From Treponema denticola (GTDB lineage Bacteria > Spirochaetota > Spirochaetia > Treponematales > Breznakiellaceae): a DNA stretch of 40,667 bases. The position numbers and the translations under genes were made by a program. Location of the stretch: NCBI GenBank assembly GCA_020719845.1, contig DYPP01000008.1, positions 22,472 through 63,138 on the forward strand, written 5' to 3'. The notes under the pieces are model-generated. The model had not been told where the DNA came from. It worked only from the letters and a program-made list of their open reading frames with translations, and ran no database searches. Positions 8,242 through 17,434 of this stretch are shown one piece after another (within the stretch, counting starts at the first letter, position 1; every line of letters begins with the position of its first letter).

Positions 8242-8454
8242 ATGAAACGCTATTGCATCAAATGCGAGACCGACCGCGTCGAATTCCTGGATGTGCTCCG
8301 CGAAATCGAGGACGGCTACCTGGTCCGGGTCATTCGGGTCAAGGACGGCTACGATAAAGTTATCGAAGAAACCCTGCCCTACCACCTTTTTGAGGTATGC
8401 CTCAAGACGGGCTACATCTACGAGATGAAGGCTGCGGCCAATTCGGTGGCCTGA
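8242..8454 (+). CDS. small CxxC protein of unknown function
   Basis: A 70-residue protein starting at ATG 8242, six bases after a strong GGAGG ribosome-binding site (8231-8235). It begins MKRYCIKCETD, giving a CxxC pair that could be half of a zinc or redox site. One further Cys lies in the sequence EVCLKTGYIYEM. The rest is charged and probably a small beta-rich fold. It stands alone between the divergent tatD operon and the convergent parC gene, ending three bases before the parC stop. The codon pattern and start signal make it a real gene. No function can be assigned. Confidence 0.72.
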   Translation: MKRYCIKCETDRVEFLDVLREIEDGYLVRVIRVKDGYDKVIEETLPYHLFEVCLKTGYIYEMKAAANSVA

Positions 8455-8457
8455 GGG

Positions 8458-10380
8458 CTATTTGACTTCCAGTCGCGCCATCTCTTTGGCCGCCAGCCTG
8501 ACGCCGCCGGCTTTGAGTCCCTTGACCAGAAAATCCTGAGCTTTGAAGGCTTCCTTGGCGATTTTAAGCCGTGGCTTGGGCGCGTAATGCACGGTAAATG
8601 AAAATTTATCCCGGGTATCCACGTGCAGCGCTTCGGCACCCTCGGGCACCAGGCTGTATTCCTTGTTCATGATCCACCCTTCGATCACGCAGCGCTTGAT
8701 GTAGACGAAGGAACTGGCGGTTTCCCGGAACAGAATCGTAAACACCGTCTTGGACAGCGCATCCTTGTCCGCCAGGCCGATCCACCAGGCGTCCTTGCCG
8801 GCAAAGACCTTGTCCGGCAGGTCCATCACGCTGTAGGTGCCGTTCCGGCGCACTGCCAGCACCCGGTCAAAGCTGGAAACCGGGGCGATCAGCTCGCCGC
8901 CGGAAACGCTGGTGCCCAAATAGCCGGTGCTCCGGTCGTAGCGCAGTTCCAGGTCCTTCTTGACCACTTCTTTGACGTCGATGCGCTCAAAGCTGCCCAC
9001 CTTGGTTTTGCGCTTGCCCCGGCCCAGTTCTTCGTCGGCCTTGATTTTGGCGATGATGCCGTCCAAGAAGCCCGTGGCGTAGACGACGATATTCTGCAGA
9101 TGTCCGTCGATTTCGGCGATCCGGAGCTTGATCTCCTTCATCTCCGTCCGGGCTTTGTTGATATCGTAGAGCGAGATGCGGCGGATGGGAATTTTCAGCA
9201 GCCGTTCCACGTCCTCGGCGCTGACGCCCCGGCGGCCTATTTCCTTGAGGAAGGGCTTGAACCCGGCGACCACCGCCGCGGCGACGGTCTCGGCGGTCTT
9301 CATTTCTTCGATAGCCTTGTAGATCCGCTCTTCGATGAAGATGCGCTCCAGCGTGCGCTGGTGCAGCCGGTCCTGCAGCTCCGTCTTTTCCAGCTCCAAC
9401 TCCCTGGTCAGGATCAGGAGCAATTGCCGGGAGTGGTGCTCGACGACCTCGGTGCCGGTCATGATGGTGGGCATGCCGTCCTTGATCACCAGCAGGTTGA
9501 CCGAGATGGACTGTTCGCATTCGGTGAAGGCGAACAGGGCGTCCACGGTTTCCGGGGAATAGACGCCCCGGGCCAGCTTGATCTCGATCTCCACCGCCTC
9601 GGTGGTAAAGTCGGAGATGGACTGGATTTTGATGCGCCCCGCCTTGGCGGCGGTTTCCACGCTGTTGATCAGGCTCTCCGTAGTGGAGCCGAAGGGCAGT
9701 TCCCGGATGACGATGCGCTTGGGGTCGGACACGTCCAGTTTGGCCCGCACCAGCACCTTGCCGTTGCCGTCCCGATATTCCGCCACGTCCACCAGGCCCC
9801 CGGTCGGAAAATCCGGATACAGAGTGAATTTCTTTCCCGCCAGGCAGGTCTTTTCCGCCTCCAGCACCTCCAGCGGGTTGTGGGGCAGGATCTTGGTGGA
9901 CATGCCCACGGCGATGCCCTCGGCGCCCATGATCAGCACCACCGGCACCTTGGCCGGAAAAAGGATCGGCTCCCGGTTGCGGCCGTCGTAGGAATCCGCC
10001 ATGGCCGTCAGCTTGGGATTGTAGAACAGGTCTTTGGCCAGTCCGCTGGCCCGGCATTCGATGTACCGCGCCGCGGAAGCCTCGTCGCCGGTAAACAGGT
10101 TGCCGAAGTTGCCCTGCCGGTCGATGAACAGGTCCTTGTTGGCCAGCACCACCAGGGCGGAACCGATGGACGCGTCGCCGTGGGGATGGTACTTCATGCA
10201 GTGGCCCACCACGTTGGCCACCTTGTGGAACTTGCCGTCGTCCATCTCGAAGAGGGAGTGCAGGATCCGCCGCTGCACCGGCTTGAGCCCGTCTTCCAGG
10301 TCCGGGATGGCCCGGTCCTTGATCACGTAGGAGGCGTATTCCAGAAAATTCCGGTCAAATAGGTTTTTTACGTAAGCCAT
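8458..10380 (-). CDS. parC: DNA topoisomerase IV subunit A (ParC-like)
   Basis: A 640-residue type IIA topoisomerase cleavage subunit, shorter than enterobacterial ParC (about 750). It begins with the conserved YASYVIKDRAIPDLEDGLKPVQRRI segment. The DNA-linking tyrosine is Tyr106 (SAARYIECR). The helix contacting quinolones reads HPHGDASIG, so the usual Ser is Ala70 and the usual acidic residue is Ser74. A long coiled-coil follows, and the C-terminal DNA-wrapping part is compact, lacking a visible GyrA box. It lies 12 bases after parE, with GGAAAAG as ribosome-binding site. Assignment to ParC rather than GyrA rests on length, the missing GyrA box and the parE-parC order. Confidence 0.88.
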   Translation of the reverse strand: MAYVKNLFDRNFLEYASYVIKDRAIPDLEDGLKPVQRRILHSLFEMDDGKFHKVANVVGHCMKYHPHGDASIGSALVVLANKDLFIDRQGNFGNLFTGDEASAARYIECRASGLAKDLFYNPKLTAMADSYDGRNREPILFPAKVPVVLIMGAEGIAVGMSTKILPHNPLEVLEAEKTCLAGKKFTLYPDFPTGGLVDVAEYRDGNGKVLVRAKLDVSDPKRIVIRELPFGSTTESLINSVETAAKAGRIKIQSISDFTTEAVEIEIKLARGVYSPETVDALFAFTECEQSISVNLLVIKDGMPTIMTGTEVVEHHSRQLLLILTRELELEKTELQDRLHQRTLERIFIEERIYKAIEEMKTAETVAAAVVAGFKPFLKEIGRRGVSAEDVERLLKIPIRRISLYDINKARTEMKEIKLRIAEIDGHLQNIVVYATGFLDGIIAKIKADEELGRGKRKTKVGSFERIDVKEVVKKDLELRYDRSTGYLGTSVSGGELIAPVSSFDRVLAVRRNGTYSVMDLPDKVFAGKDAWWIGLADKDALSKTVFTILFRETASSFVYIKRCVIEGWIMNKEYSLVPEGAEALHVDTRDKFSFTVHYAPKPRLKIAKEAFKAQDFLVKGLKAGGVRLAAKEMARLEVK

Positions 10381-10392
10381 GGCTGCTTTTCC

Positions 10393-12204
10393 TTAGGTAA
10401 CGTCGGCGACGAGATTCTTCATGATGTATTCCCGACGTTCCGGGGTGTTTTTGCCCATATAGAACTCCAGCACCTGGGGCACCGCTTTGAGGGTGTTCAC
10501 CGAGACCGGAACCAGGCGCATGTCGGCGCCGATGAACTGGCCGAATTCCTTGGGACTGATTTCGCCCAGTCCCTTGAAGCGGGTAACCTCGCTCTGGGCG
10601 CCCAGCTCCTTGACCGAAGCATCCCGTTCCTTTTCGTTGTAGCAGTAGACCGTATCTTTTTTGGTGCGCACCCGGAACAGGGGCGTCTCCAGAATATAGA
10701 CCCGGCCGGCGGTGACCAGTTCTTCAAAAAAGGACAGAAAAAAGGTCAGCAGCAGGTTGCGGATATGAAAGCCGTCGAAGTCGGCGTCCGTGGCCACCAC
10801 GATGCGCCCGTAGCGGAGCCCGTCCACGTTGTTCTCGATGCCCAGGGCCATCATCATGTTGTACAACTCTTCGTTCTTGTAGATGGAAGTGCGCTTTTTG
10901 GCGTACATGTTTTCCGGCTTTCCCCGGAGCGAAAAGATGGCCTGGGTCATCACGTCCCGGCTGGAGACCATGGACCCGGCGGCGGAATCACCCTCGGTGA
11001 TGAAGATGGTGGCAAGCAGACCCTTTTCGCCGTCCTCCAGGTGGAATTTGCAGTCTTTCAGTTTGGGAATCTTGAGGGCGATCTTTTTGGCCGCTTCCCG
11101 GGCTTCCTTCTTGACCATGTTCAGCTCGGTGCGCAGCCGTTCGTTGGCGGTGATCTTCTGTTCCAGCAGCTTGGCGAACTCCACGTTTTTGTGCAGCCAA
11201 TCTTCCACCGCCTCCTTGGTCTCCTGCACGATCCAGGGCCGGATGTCCGAATTGCCCAGCTTGTTCTTGGTCTGGCTTTCAAACACCGGATTCTTCAGCT
11301 TGACCGAAACCGCCGACGCCGTGCCTTCCCGCACGTCCTCGCTCTTGTAGTCCTTTTTGAAGTACGTCTGGATGCCCTTGAGCAGGCCTTCTTTAAAAGC
11401 CGAAAGGTGGGTCCCCCCGTCGGACGTAAACTGTCCGTTGACGAAGGAAAAATATTCTTCCCCGTAGTTGTTGGTATGGGTAAACGAAAATTCGATCCGC
11501 TCGCCCTTGTGATAGGCGATGGGATAGATGGTCGCGTCCCCGGTTTCGTCTTTCAAAAGGTCCAACAGGCCGTTCTGGGACGTATAGATTTGGCCGTTGA
11601 ACTTGAGCTGCAGCCCGGCGTTGAGGTAGGCGTAGTTCCAGATGCGGCGTTCGATGTATTCGGCGTTATATTTATAGTCGCCGAAGATTTCCGCGTCCGG
11701 GGTAAATTCCACGTAGGTGCCGTCGGGCTGCGCCGTCTTGAGCCGGCCTTTCCGTTCCTTGATCAGCAGTCCTTTTTCAAAATCCGCTTCCGAAAACTGG
11801 TTGGAGCGAATGGCGATGACCCGAAAACGGGACGAAAGGGCGTTTACCGCCTTGGTGCCGACGCCGTTGAGGCCGACGGAAAACTGGAAGACGTCATCGT
11901 TGTACTTGGCGCCCGTGTTGATGACCGAAACGCATTCCACCACCTTGCCCAGGGGGATGCCCCGGCCGTAGTCCCGGACCTTGACCGTACCTTCCTTGAT
12001 CTCGATGTCGATCTCCGTGCCGTGGCCCATGATGAACTCGTCGATGGCGTTGTCGATTACCTCTTTGAGCAGAATGTAGATACCGTCGTCGACGTTGGAT
12101 CCGTCCCCGAGCCGGCCGATGTACATGCCCGTCCGCAGGCGGATGTGCTCCAGGGACGAAAGGGTTTTTATTTTGGACTCGTCGTAGCTGTTCTTGGCTG
12201 CCAT
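10393..12204 (-). CDS. parE: DNA topoisomerase IV subunit B (ParE-like)
   Basis: A 603-residue ATPase subunit. The GHKL ATP site is visible: EVIDNAIDE (N-box), RDYGRGIPLG, and GLNGVGTKAVNALS (lid). The TOPRIM domain shows EGDSAAG and DADFDGFHI, and PLRGK is represented by SLRGKPENM. The C-terminal FKGLGEISPKEFG motif is also typical. With ParC it would separate linked daughter chromosomes and relax supercoils. No ribosome-binding site precedes the ATG, and TAAGAT ends seven bases upstream, so a leaderless start is possible. The protein is about 30 residues shorter than E. coli ParE. Confidence 0.9.
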   Translation of the reverse strand: MAAKNSYDESKIKTLSSLEHIRLRTGMYIGRLGDGSNVDDGIYILLKEVIDNAIDEFIMGHGTEIDIEIKEGTVKVRDYGRGIPLGKVVECVSVINTGAKYNDDVFQFSVGLNGVGTKAVNALSSRFRVIAIRSNQFSEADFEKGLLIKERKGRLKTAQPDGTYVEFTPDAEIFGDYKYNAEYIERRIWNYAYLNAGLQLKFNGQIYTSQNGLLDLLKDETGDATIYPIAYHKGERIEFSFTHTNNYGEEYFSFVNGQFTSDGGTHLSAFKEGLLKGIQTYFKKDYKSEDVREGTASAVSVKLKNPVFESQTKNKLGNSDIRPWIVQETKEAVEDWLHKNVEFAKLLEQKITANERLRTELNMVKKEAREAAKKIALKIPKLKDCKFHLEDGEKGLLATIFITEGDSAAGSMVSSRDVMTQAIFSLRGKPENMYAKKRTSIYKNEELYNMMMALGIENNVDGLRYGRIVVATDADFDGFHIRNLLLTFFLSFFEELVTAGRVYILETPLFRVRTKKDTVYCYNEKERDASVKELGAQSEVTRFKGLGEISPKEFGQFIGADMRLVPVSVNTLKAVPQVLEFYMGKNTPERREYIMKNLVADVT

Positions 12205-12260
12205 GGAGCGTATCTTAACACAAACGGAGCCTTTTGAAAGCCGTCGCCATTCTTATTTTC

Positions 12261-12289
12261 TTGACAATCCGCCCAGGCGGCCCCATCAT
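12261..12289 (+). promoter_or_regulatory. candidate promoter of the EF-G-like gene
   Basis: A perfect TTGACA at 12261-12266 is followed after 17 bases by CATCAT (12284-12289), a weak -10 match. Transcription would start near 12296, giving a leader of about 44 bases with AAGGAG before the ATG. Confidence 0.4.
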
Positions 12290-12339
12290 GGTACCAGCCG
12301 TCTTAATTCTCAGAAAACGTGCTTCAAGGAGACGCCATC

Positions 12340-14424
12340 ATGAGCTACACCACGGACCTGATCAAAAATGTTTCGTTGTCCGGCCACGGCGGGACCGGAA
12401 AAACGACGCTCTTCGAACGGATGTTGTACGCCGGCGGGATGATTCCCAAGGCGGAAACGGTAGAAGCGGGAAGAACGGTTTCCGATTCCTCGGCGGAAGA
12501 AATCGAGCGCAAGATTTCCATCTATACCGCCCTGGGCCACATCATCTACCGGGGCGAAAAGCTCAATATACTGGATACCCCCGGATCATCCGACTTTATC
12601 GGCGACGTAACTCTGGCGATCCGGGCCTGCGAGTTTTCCATGCTGGCTCTGGATGGCCGCGCCGGCGTCCAGATCGAAACCCTCAAGCTCTGGCGGACGC
12701 TCAACGCCCGGGGCAAGCCGCGGGGGATCTACGTCACCAAAATGGATGACGAACGCGCCGACTTCAACCGCATACTTGAAGACGTCAAAGAAAAGTTCAA
12801 GATCGAACCCGTGCCTTTTTTCATTCCCATGGGCGCCGGCGCGGCGTACCAGGGCGTCATCGACATCCTCAACCAGAAAGCCTACCAGGTTCAGGCCGAC
12901 GGATTAGAGAAGGAAATTCCCGTCCCCGGGGAATACCAAGCGGTCATGTCCGCGGCTCGGGAACGGCTGATCGAAGCCGCGGCGGAAGGCGACGACAACC
13001 TGATGGAGCACTACATCGACAAGGGGTCCCTGGACGCCGAAGAAATGCACACCGGGCTGATCGAAGCCCTGGCGGACCACAAGTACGTTCCCGCCTTCTG
13101 CGGTTCGGCGCTCAAGAATTCCGGCCTGATTCCGTTCCTGGACTTCATCTCCGACGTCGGTCCCGCCCCGCGCACGGCCAAGGACACGGTGCGCGAAGCC
13201 GACGGCACCGAACGGGGCGCCGCGGTGGATCCGGACAAGCCGCTGGCGGCGCTGGTCATCAAGACCGTCTACGACCAGTTCTCGGGCAAGCTGTCCTGGA
13301 TCAAGGTGGTCAAGGGCAAATTGTCGGCGGAATCCGAAGTGTTCAACGTGACGGAAAACAAAAAGGAGAAGGTCGGCAAACTCTACATCAGCCAGGGCAA
13401 AAAGCTGGAAGAAGTGCGCGAACTGTGGGCCGGAGATATCGGCATCGTCGCCAAGTCGGCTACCTTGAAGACCAACGACACCATCACCGCGCCGGAAGCG
13501 CCGCTTTCCTTCGTGCCCCTGCGCCTGCCCGAACCGGTGCACGCGGTGGCGGTCAACGCGGTGCAGAAAAAAGACGAAGACAAGATGGGCGAATTTCTGC
13601 TGCGGGCTACGGAAGAAGACAAGACCTTCCGTTACCACTACAACGCGGAGACCAAAGAAACCGTCATCTCCGGCATGGGCGAGCTGCAGATCAACATCAT
13701 CTTGGACAAGCTCAGACAGAACCAGAAGATCGAAGTCCAGACCCACGTGCCCCGCATCGCCTACCGGGAGACGATCAACAAAAAAGCCGCCGCCGAATAC
13801 ACGCACAAAAAGCAGACCGGCGGCCATGGCCAGTACGGCAAAGTCGCGCTGGAAATCGCCCCCCTGCCCCGGGGGGAGAAGTATAAGTTCGTCAACGCCG
13901 TCTTCGGCGGCGCCATTTCCAAGGGCTATATTCCGGGTATCGAAAAGGGCATCGTCGAGGCCATGAACGCCGGCGTGCTGGCCCAGTACCCGGTGGTGGA
14001 CGTGGAAGTCAAGATCACGGACGGCAAGGAACATCCCGTCGATTCTTCCGAGCTGGCTTTCCGCCTGGCGGCGCGCAACGCTTTCCGGGAAGCCATGCGC
14101 CAGGCATCGGCCACCCTGCTGGAACCCGTCATGGGCTTGACCGTCTTTGTCGAAGACAAGTACCTGGGCGACGTGATGTCCGACCTTTCGGGCAAACGGG
14201 GCAAGATTCTGGGCCAGCAATCCATCGGCGGCGGCATCGAAGAAATCCGCGCCCAGGTCCCCCAGGCGGAACTGCTGCGCTATTCCATCGACCTCCGGTC
14301 CATCACCAGCGGAACCGGATCCTACGGGGTGGAATTTGACCATTACGCGCCGATTTCCGGCAAGATCGCCGATGAGGTCATCAAGGCGGCGGAAGCCTTC
14401 AAGGTACAGGAAACAGACGATTGA
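12340..14424 (+). CDS. elongation factor G-like GTPase (EF-G paralogue)
   Basis: A 694-residue translational GTPase with the full EF-G domain order. The start at 12340 follows AAGGAG (12326-12331); an in-frame ATG at 12319 lacks one. The P-loop is GHGGTGKT (15-22) rather than the AHIDAGKT of canonical EF-G. The switch region lacks RGITI and instead reads ERKISIYTALGHI. Walker B is DTPGSSDF and the base motif is TKMD. These differences place it in the non-canonical EF-G-like subfamily often present as a second copy beside FusA, whose role is poorly defined. It stands alone between a candidate promoter and a strong terminator. Confidence 0.85.
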   Translation: MSYTTDLIKNVSLSGHGGTGKTTLFERMLYAGGMIPKAETVEAGRTVSDSSAEEIERKISIYTALGHIIYRGEKLNILDTPGSSDFIGDVTLAIRACEFSMLALDGRAGVQIETLKLWRTLNARGKPRGIYVTKMDDERADFNRILEDVKEKFKIEPVPFFIPMGAGAAYQGVIDILNQKAYQVQADGLEKEIPVPGEYQAVMSAARERLIEAAAEGDDNLMEHYIDKGSLDAEEMHTGLIEALADHKYVPAFCGSALKNSGLIPFLDFISDVGPAPRTAKDTVREADGTERGAAVDPDKPLAALVIKTVYDQFSGKLSWIKVVKGKLSAESEVFNVTENKKEKVGKLYISQGKKLEEVRELWAGDIGIVAKSATLKTNDTITAPEAPLSFVPLRLPEPVHAVAVNAVQKKDEDKMGEFLLRATEEDKTFRYHYNAETKETVISGMGELQINIILDKLRQNQKIEVQTHVPRIAYRETINKKAAAEYTHKKQTGGHGQYGKVALEIAPLPRGEKYKFVNAVFGGAISKGYIPGIEKGIVEAMNAGVLAQYPVVDVEVKITDGKEHPVDSSELAFRLAARNAFREAMRQASATLLEPVMGLTVFVEDKYLGDVMSDLSGKRGKILGQQSIGGGIEEIRAQVPQAELLRYSIDLRSITSGTGSYGVEFDHYAPISGKIADEVIKAAEAFKVQETDD

Positions 14425-14503
14425 TCACCGCTATCGGTGGAAGGAAGAGGGAGAGCGACGGACTTGAGCCCCTGCGGCGCTGAAGCCCGTCAAATAAGGG
14501 GGC

Positions 14504-14534
14504 GGCCGTCCGGGAAACCGGACGGCCTTTTTTT
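14504..14534 (+). terminator. Rho-independent terminator of the EF-G-like gene
   Basis: A perfect 10-bp stem (GGCCGTCCGG at 14504-14513, CCGGACGGCC at 14518-14527) closed by a stable GAAA tetraloop and followed by seven T residues. Confidence 0.93.
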
Positions 14535-14576
14535 CGAACCCAGCCAACGGGCCTATCGGCTTTTCAGCCTATCGTC

Positions 14577-15911
14577 CTAGCGGGTGCTTATTTTTTCGTA
14601 GGGCAGCCGGGGCTGCACGCACTTGTAGGCCGGCCGGATGATGCGTCCGCCGGAAATGACTTCTTCCATCCGGTGCGCCGCCCAACCCGCGACGCGGCTG
14701 ACCGCAAAAAGAGGCGTATACAATTCCTTCGGAATACCCAGCATGCTGTACACAAAACCGGAATAGAAGTCCACGTTGGTGCAGATGGTCTTGTCCGATC
14801 CCTTGACCTGCTTGAACACCCGGGGCACCAGGTTTTCGATATTCCGGTACAATTCGAACTCTTCGCTCAAGCCCTTTTCGGCGGCCAGCTGGGCGGCTTT
14901 GTCCCGCAGCAGCGTGGCCCGGGGATCGGAGACGGTGTAGACCGCGTGGCCCTGGCCGTAGATCAGACCGCTTCCGTCGTACGCCTGTCCTTTGAGGATC
15001 TTGGCCAGGTAATCGGCGATCTCGTCCTGGTCGTTCCATTTTTTGACTCCCGCCTTGATATCCTCCATCATGCCCATGACCTTGATGTTGGCGCCGCCGT
15101 GTTTGTAGCCCTTCAGGGAACCGACCCCGGCGGCGATGGCCGAATAGGTGTCCGTATCCGCGGAAGAGACCAGGTGCACGGCGAAGGTGGAATTGTTGCC
15201 GCCGCCGTGCTCGGCGTGCAAAATCAACGCCAGATCGAGGATGTCCGCTTCCAGACGGGTGAATTTTTGATCCTGCCGGATCAGGGACAGGATGGTCTCG
15301 GCGGTGGAACCCTGAGCTGCGGGGGTATGGATAAAGAGGCTCTCGTGGTCGTAGTAGTGCTTTTTGGCCATATAGGCGTAGGCCACCATGGTCGGGAAGC
15401 GGGCGATCAGTTCGATGCACTGGCGCAGCACATTTTCCGGACTCAAGTCTTCCGGAGCGGGGTCGTAGGCGTAGCAGGTCAGCACGGAACGGGCCAGCTT
15501 GTTCATGATGTCCGGGGACGGCACCTTCATGATCGTGTCTTCGGCAAAGTTGGCGGGCAGCGCCCGCTTTTGCCCCAGCAGGATGTTGAATGCCTGCAGT
15601 TCCGCCGCGGTGGGCAGGGTGCCGAACATCAGCAGATAGATGGTCTCTTCAAAACCATACCGACCTTCCGCCGCGGCATTGCGGACCAGGTCCTCGACGT
15701 CGATGCCCCGATAGAACAGCTTGCCGTCGATGGCTACGCGTTCGCCTTCGTCGATCAGGTAGCCGTGGACATCCCCGACCCGGGTAAGGCCAACCAGGAC
15801 GCCGGTTCCGTCGGCGTTGCGCAAGCCCCGTTTTACGTTGTATTTTGTATACAGATCAGCTTCCATCTTGTTGTTTTCGGTTACTTTGGCCAGGTAATCG
15901 CTGATGTTCAT
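14577..15911 (-). CDS. gltA: citrate synthase
   Basis: About 444 residues, condensing oxaloacetate and acetyl-CoA to citrate. Catalytic residues are visible: His in LHAEHGGGNNS, His in GQGHAVY, and Asp in TNVDFYSGF. The motif KGYKHGGANIKV binds CoA. The start at 15911 (MNISDYLAK) has a GGGGGG ribosome-binding site. An in-frame ATG 12 bases upstream (15923) would suit a leaderless transcript, because TATAAA ends six bases before it; the choice is uncertain. With icd at 37993 it would give an oxidative branch to 2-oxoglutarate. No aconitase gene is in the window. The gene is transcribed alone, convergent with the EF-G-like gene. Confidence 0.93.
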   Translation of the reverse strand: MNISDYLAKVTENNKMEADLYTKYNVKRGLRNADGTGVLVGLTRVGDVHGYLIDEGERVAIDGKLFYRGIDVEDLVRNAAAEGRYGFEETIYLLMFGTLPTAAELQAFNILLGQKRALPANFAEDTIMKVPSPDIMNKLARSVLTCYAYDPAPEDLSPENVLRQCIELIARFPTMVAYAYMAKKHYYDHESLFIHTPAAQGSTAETILSLIRQDQKFTRLEADILDLALILHAEHGGGNNSTFAVHLVSSADTDTYSAIAAGVGSLKGYKHGGANIKVMGMMEDIKAGVKKWNDQDEIADYLAKILKGQAYDGSGLIYGQGHAVYTVSDPRATLLRDKAAQLAAEKGLSEEFELYRNIENLVPRVFKQVKGSDKTICTNVDFYSGFVYSMLGIPKELYTPLFAVSRVAGWAAHRMEEVISGGRIIRPAYKCVQPRLPYEKISTR

Positions 15912-15928
15912 AACGCCCCCCATGCATA

Positions 15929-15958
15929 TTTATACACACCATTTAACCTGTTTTGGAA
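15929..15958 (-). promoter_or_regulatory. candidate gltA promoter
   Basis: On the minus strand, TTCCAA (15958-15953), 18 bases and TATAAA (15934-15929) precede the start codons at 15923 and 15911. The -35 match is weak, the -10 match is good. Confidence 0.35.
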
Positions 15959-15989
15959 TACTTATGCAATAGGCCGCCAGCGGATACCT

Positions 15990-16019
15990 TTGACGCAGCC
16001 TGCATTCAGCGGATATACT
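15990..16019 (+). promoter_or_regulatory. asnS promoter, leaderless type
   Basis: TTGACG (15990-15995), an 18-base spacer and TATACT (16014-16019) lie seven bases before the asnS ATG (16027). Transcription should begin at or beside the A of the start codon, leaving no room for a ribosome-binding site. Confidence 0.7.
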
Positions 16020-16026
16020 AGGGATC

Positions 16027-17424
16027 ATGAAGTCAGAACTGATCAAAGATATATTGGGCATGGAAGCCGTCGGGCAAGAAATGACGGTCCACGCCTGGGT
16101 CCGGACCAAACGGGATCTGAAGAACCTGGTCTTTGTCGAACTCAACGACGGATCCTGCTTCGGCAACATCCAGTGCGCCTTCAACCGGGAAACGGGACTG
16201 CCTGAAGAAACGAAAGCCGCCCTGGACGCCCTGACTACCGGCGCTTCGGTGGAGATCCGGGGGACCCTGGTGCCCTCCCCGGCGGCCGGGCAGAAGGTTG
16301 AAGTGGCGGCCACCGGCTTGCGCATTCTGGGCGCCGCGCCGGCGGAAACCTACCCGCTGCAGAAAAAGCGGCATTCCTTTGAATTCCTGCGGGAAATCGC
16401 CCACCTCCGGCCGCGGACCACCAGTTTCGGCGCCGTGGCCCGGGTCCGGAGCCGGCTTTCTTTCGCGGTCCACGAATTTTTCCAGCACCGCGGGTTTCAG
16501 TACATCCATACGCCCATCATCACCGCCAGCGACGCCGAAGGCGCGGGGGCCATGTTCCAGGTCAGCACCCTGGATCTGCCGGGCTTGGCCAAGGCGGGCA
16601 AGGAAGTCGACTATACCAAGGATTTCTTCGGGAAGGCGGCGTACTTGACGGTTTCCGGGCAGCTGGAAGCCGAAACCTACGCCACCGCCCTTTCCCGGGT
16701 CTACACTTTCGGACCGACGTTCCGGGCCGAAAATTCCAACACCGCCCGCCACCTGGCGGAGTTTTGGATGATCGAGCCCGAGCAGGCCTTTGCCCACCTG
16801 GATGACAACATGGCCTTGGCCGAAGACTTTCTCAAGCACCTGTTCCAGGTAGCCCTGACGGACTGCCGGGAAGACCTGGAGTTTTTCGATCAGCGCATCC
16901 AGCAGGGCATCATCGAGACCCTGTCCACCGTGGCGGCTTCCCAATTCGCCCACCTGACCTACACCGAGGCCATCAAGGAGCTGGAAAAAAACCCGGGCAG
17001 TTTTGAGTTCAAACCCTACTGGGGCTGCGACCTGCAGAGCGAACACGAAAAATTCCTGACCGAAAAAGTGGTGGGCGGGCCGGTGATCGTAACCGATTAT
17101 CCCAAGGACATCAAAGCCTTCTACATGAAGCTCAACCCCGACGGCCAGACGGTGCGCGCCATGGACGTCCTGGTGCCGCGTTTGGGAGAAATCATCGGTG
17201 GGTCGGAGCGGGAGGAAGACCTGGCGGCGCTGGAACGCCGGATTACGGAAATGGGGATGAAGCCCGAAGACTATTGGTGGTACCTGGACCTGCGGCGCTA
17301 CGGAACGGTACCCCATGCGGGCTTCGGTCTCGGTTTTGAACGGCTGATCCTGTACGTCACCGGCATGGCCAATATACGCGACGTCATCCCCTACCCCCGG
17401 GCCGTCGGTCTGGCGGACTTCTGA
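16027..17424 (+). CDS. asnS: asparaginyl-tRNA synthetase
   Basis: A 465-residue class IIb synthetase that charges tRNA-Asn with asparagine. The N-terminal OB-fold anticodon-binding domain covers about 15-110 ([22 protein letters not shown]). Class II motif 2 is [19 protein letters not shown], with the WMIEPE segment after it. Motif 3 is [15 protein letters not shown] near the end. The FRAENSNT reading, rather than FRDEDLR, separates it from aspartyl enzymes. Length matches the family. Its promoter lies so close that the message should be leaderless. dacA starts 10 bases after the stop and is probably co-transcribed. Confidence 0.95.
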   Translation: MKSELIKDILGMEAVGQEMTVHAWVRTKRDLKNLVFVELNDGSCFGNIQCAFNRETGLPEETKAALDALTTGASVEIRGTLVPSPAAGQKVEVAATGLRILGAAPAETYPLQKKRHSFEFLREIAHLRPRTTSFGAVARVRSRLSFAVHEFFQHRGFQYIHTPIITASDAEGAGAMFQVSTLDLPGLAKAGKEVDYTKDFFGKAAYLTVSGQLEAETYATALSRVYTFGPTFRAENSNTARHLAEFWMIEPEQAFAHLDDNMALAEDFLKHLFQVALTDCREDLEFFDQRIQQGIIETLSTVAASQFAHLTYTEAIKELEKNPGSFEFKPYWGCDLQSEHEKFLTEKVVGGPVIVTDYPKDIKAFYMKLNPDGQTVRAMDVLVPRLGEIIGGSEREEDLAALERRITEMGMKPEDYWWYLDLRRYGTVPHAGFGLGFERLILYVTGMANIRDVIPYPRAVGLADF

Positions 17425-17434
17425 CGGGCAGCTC

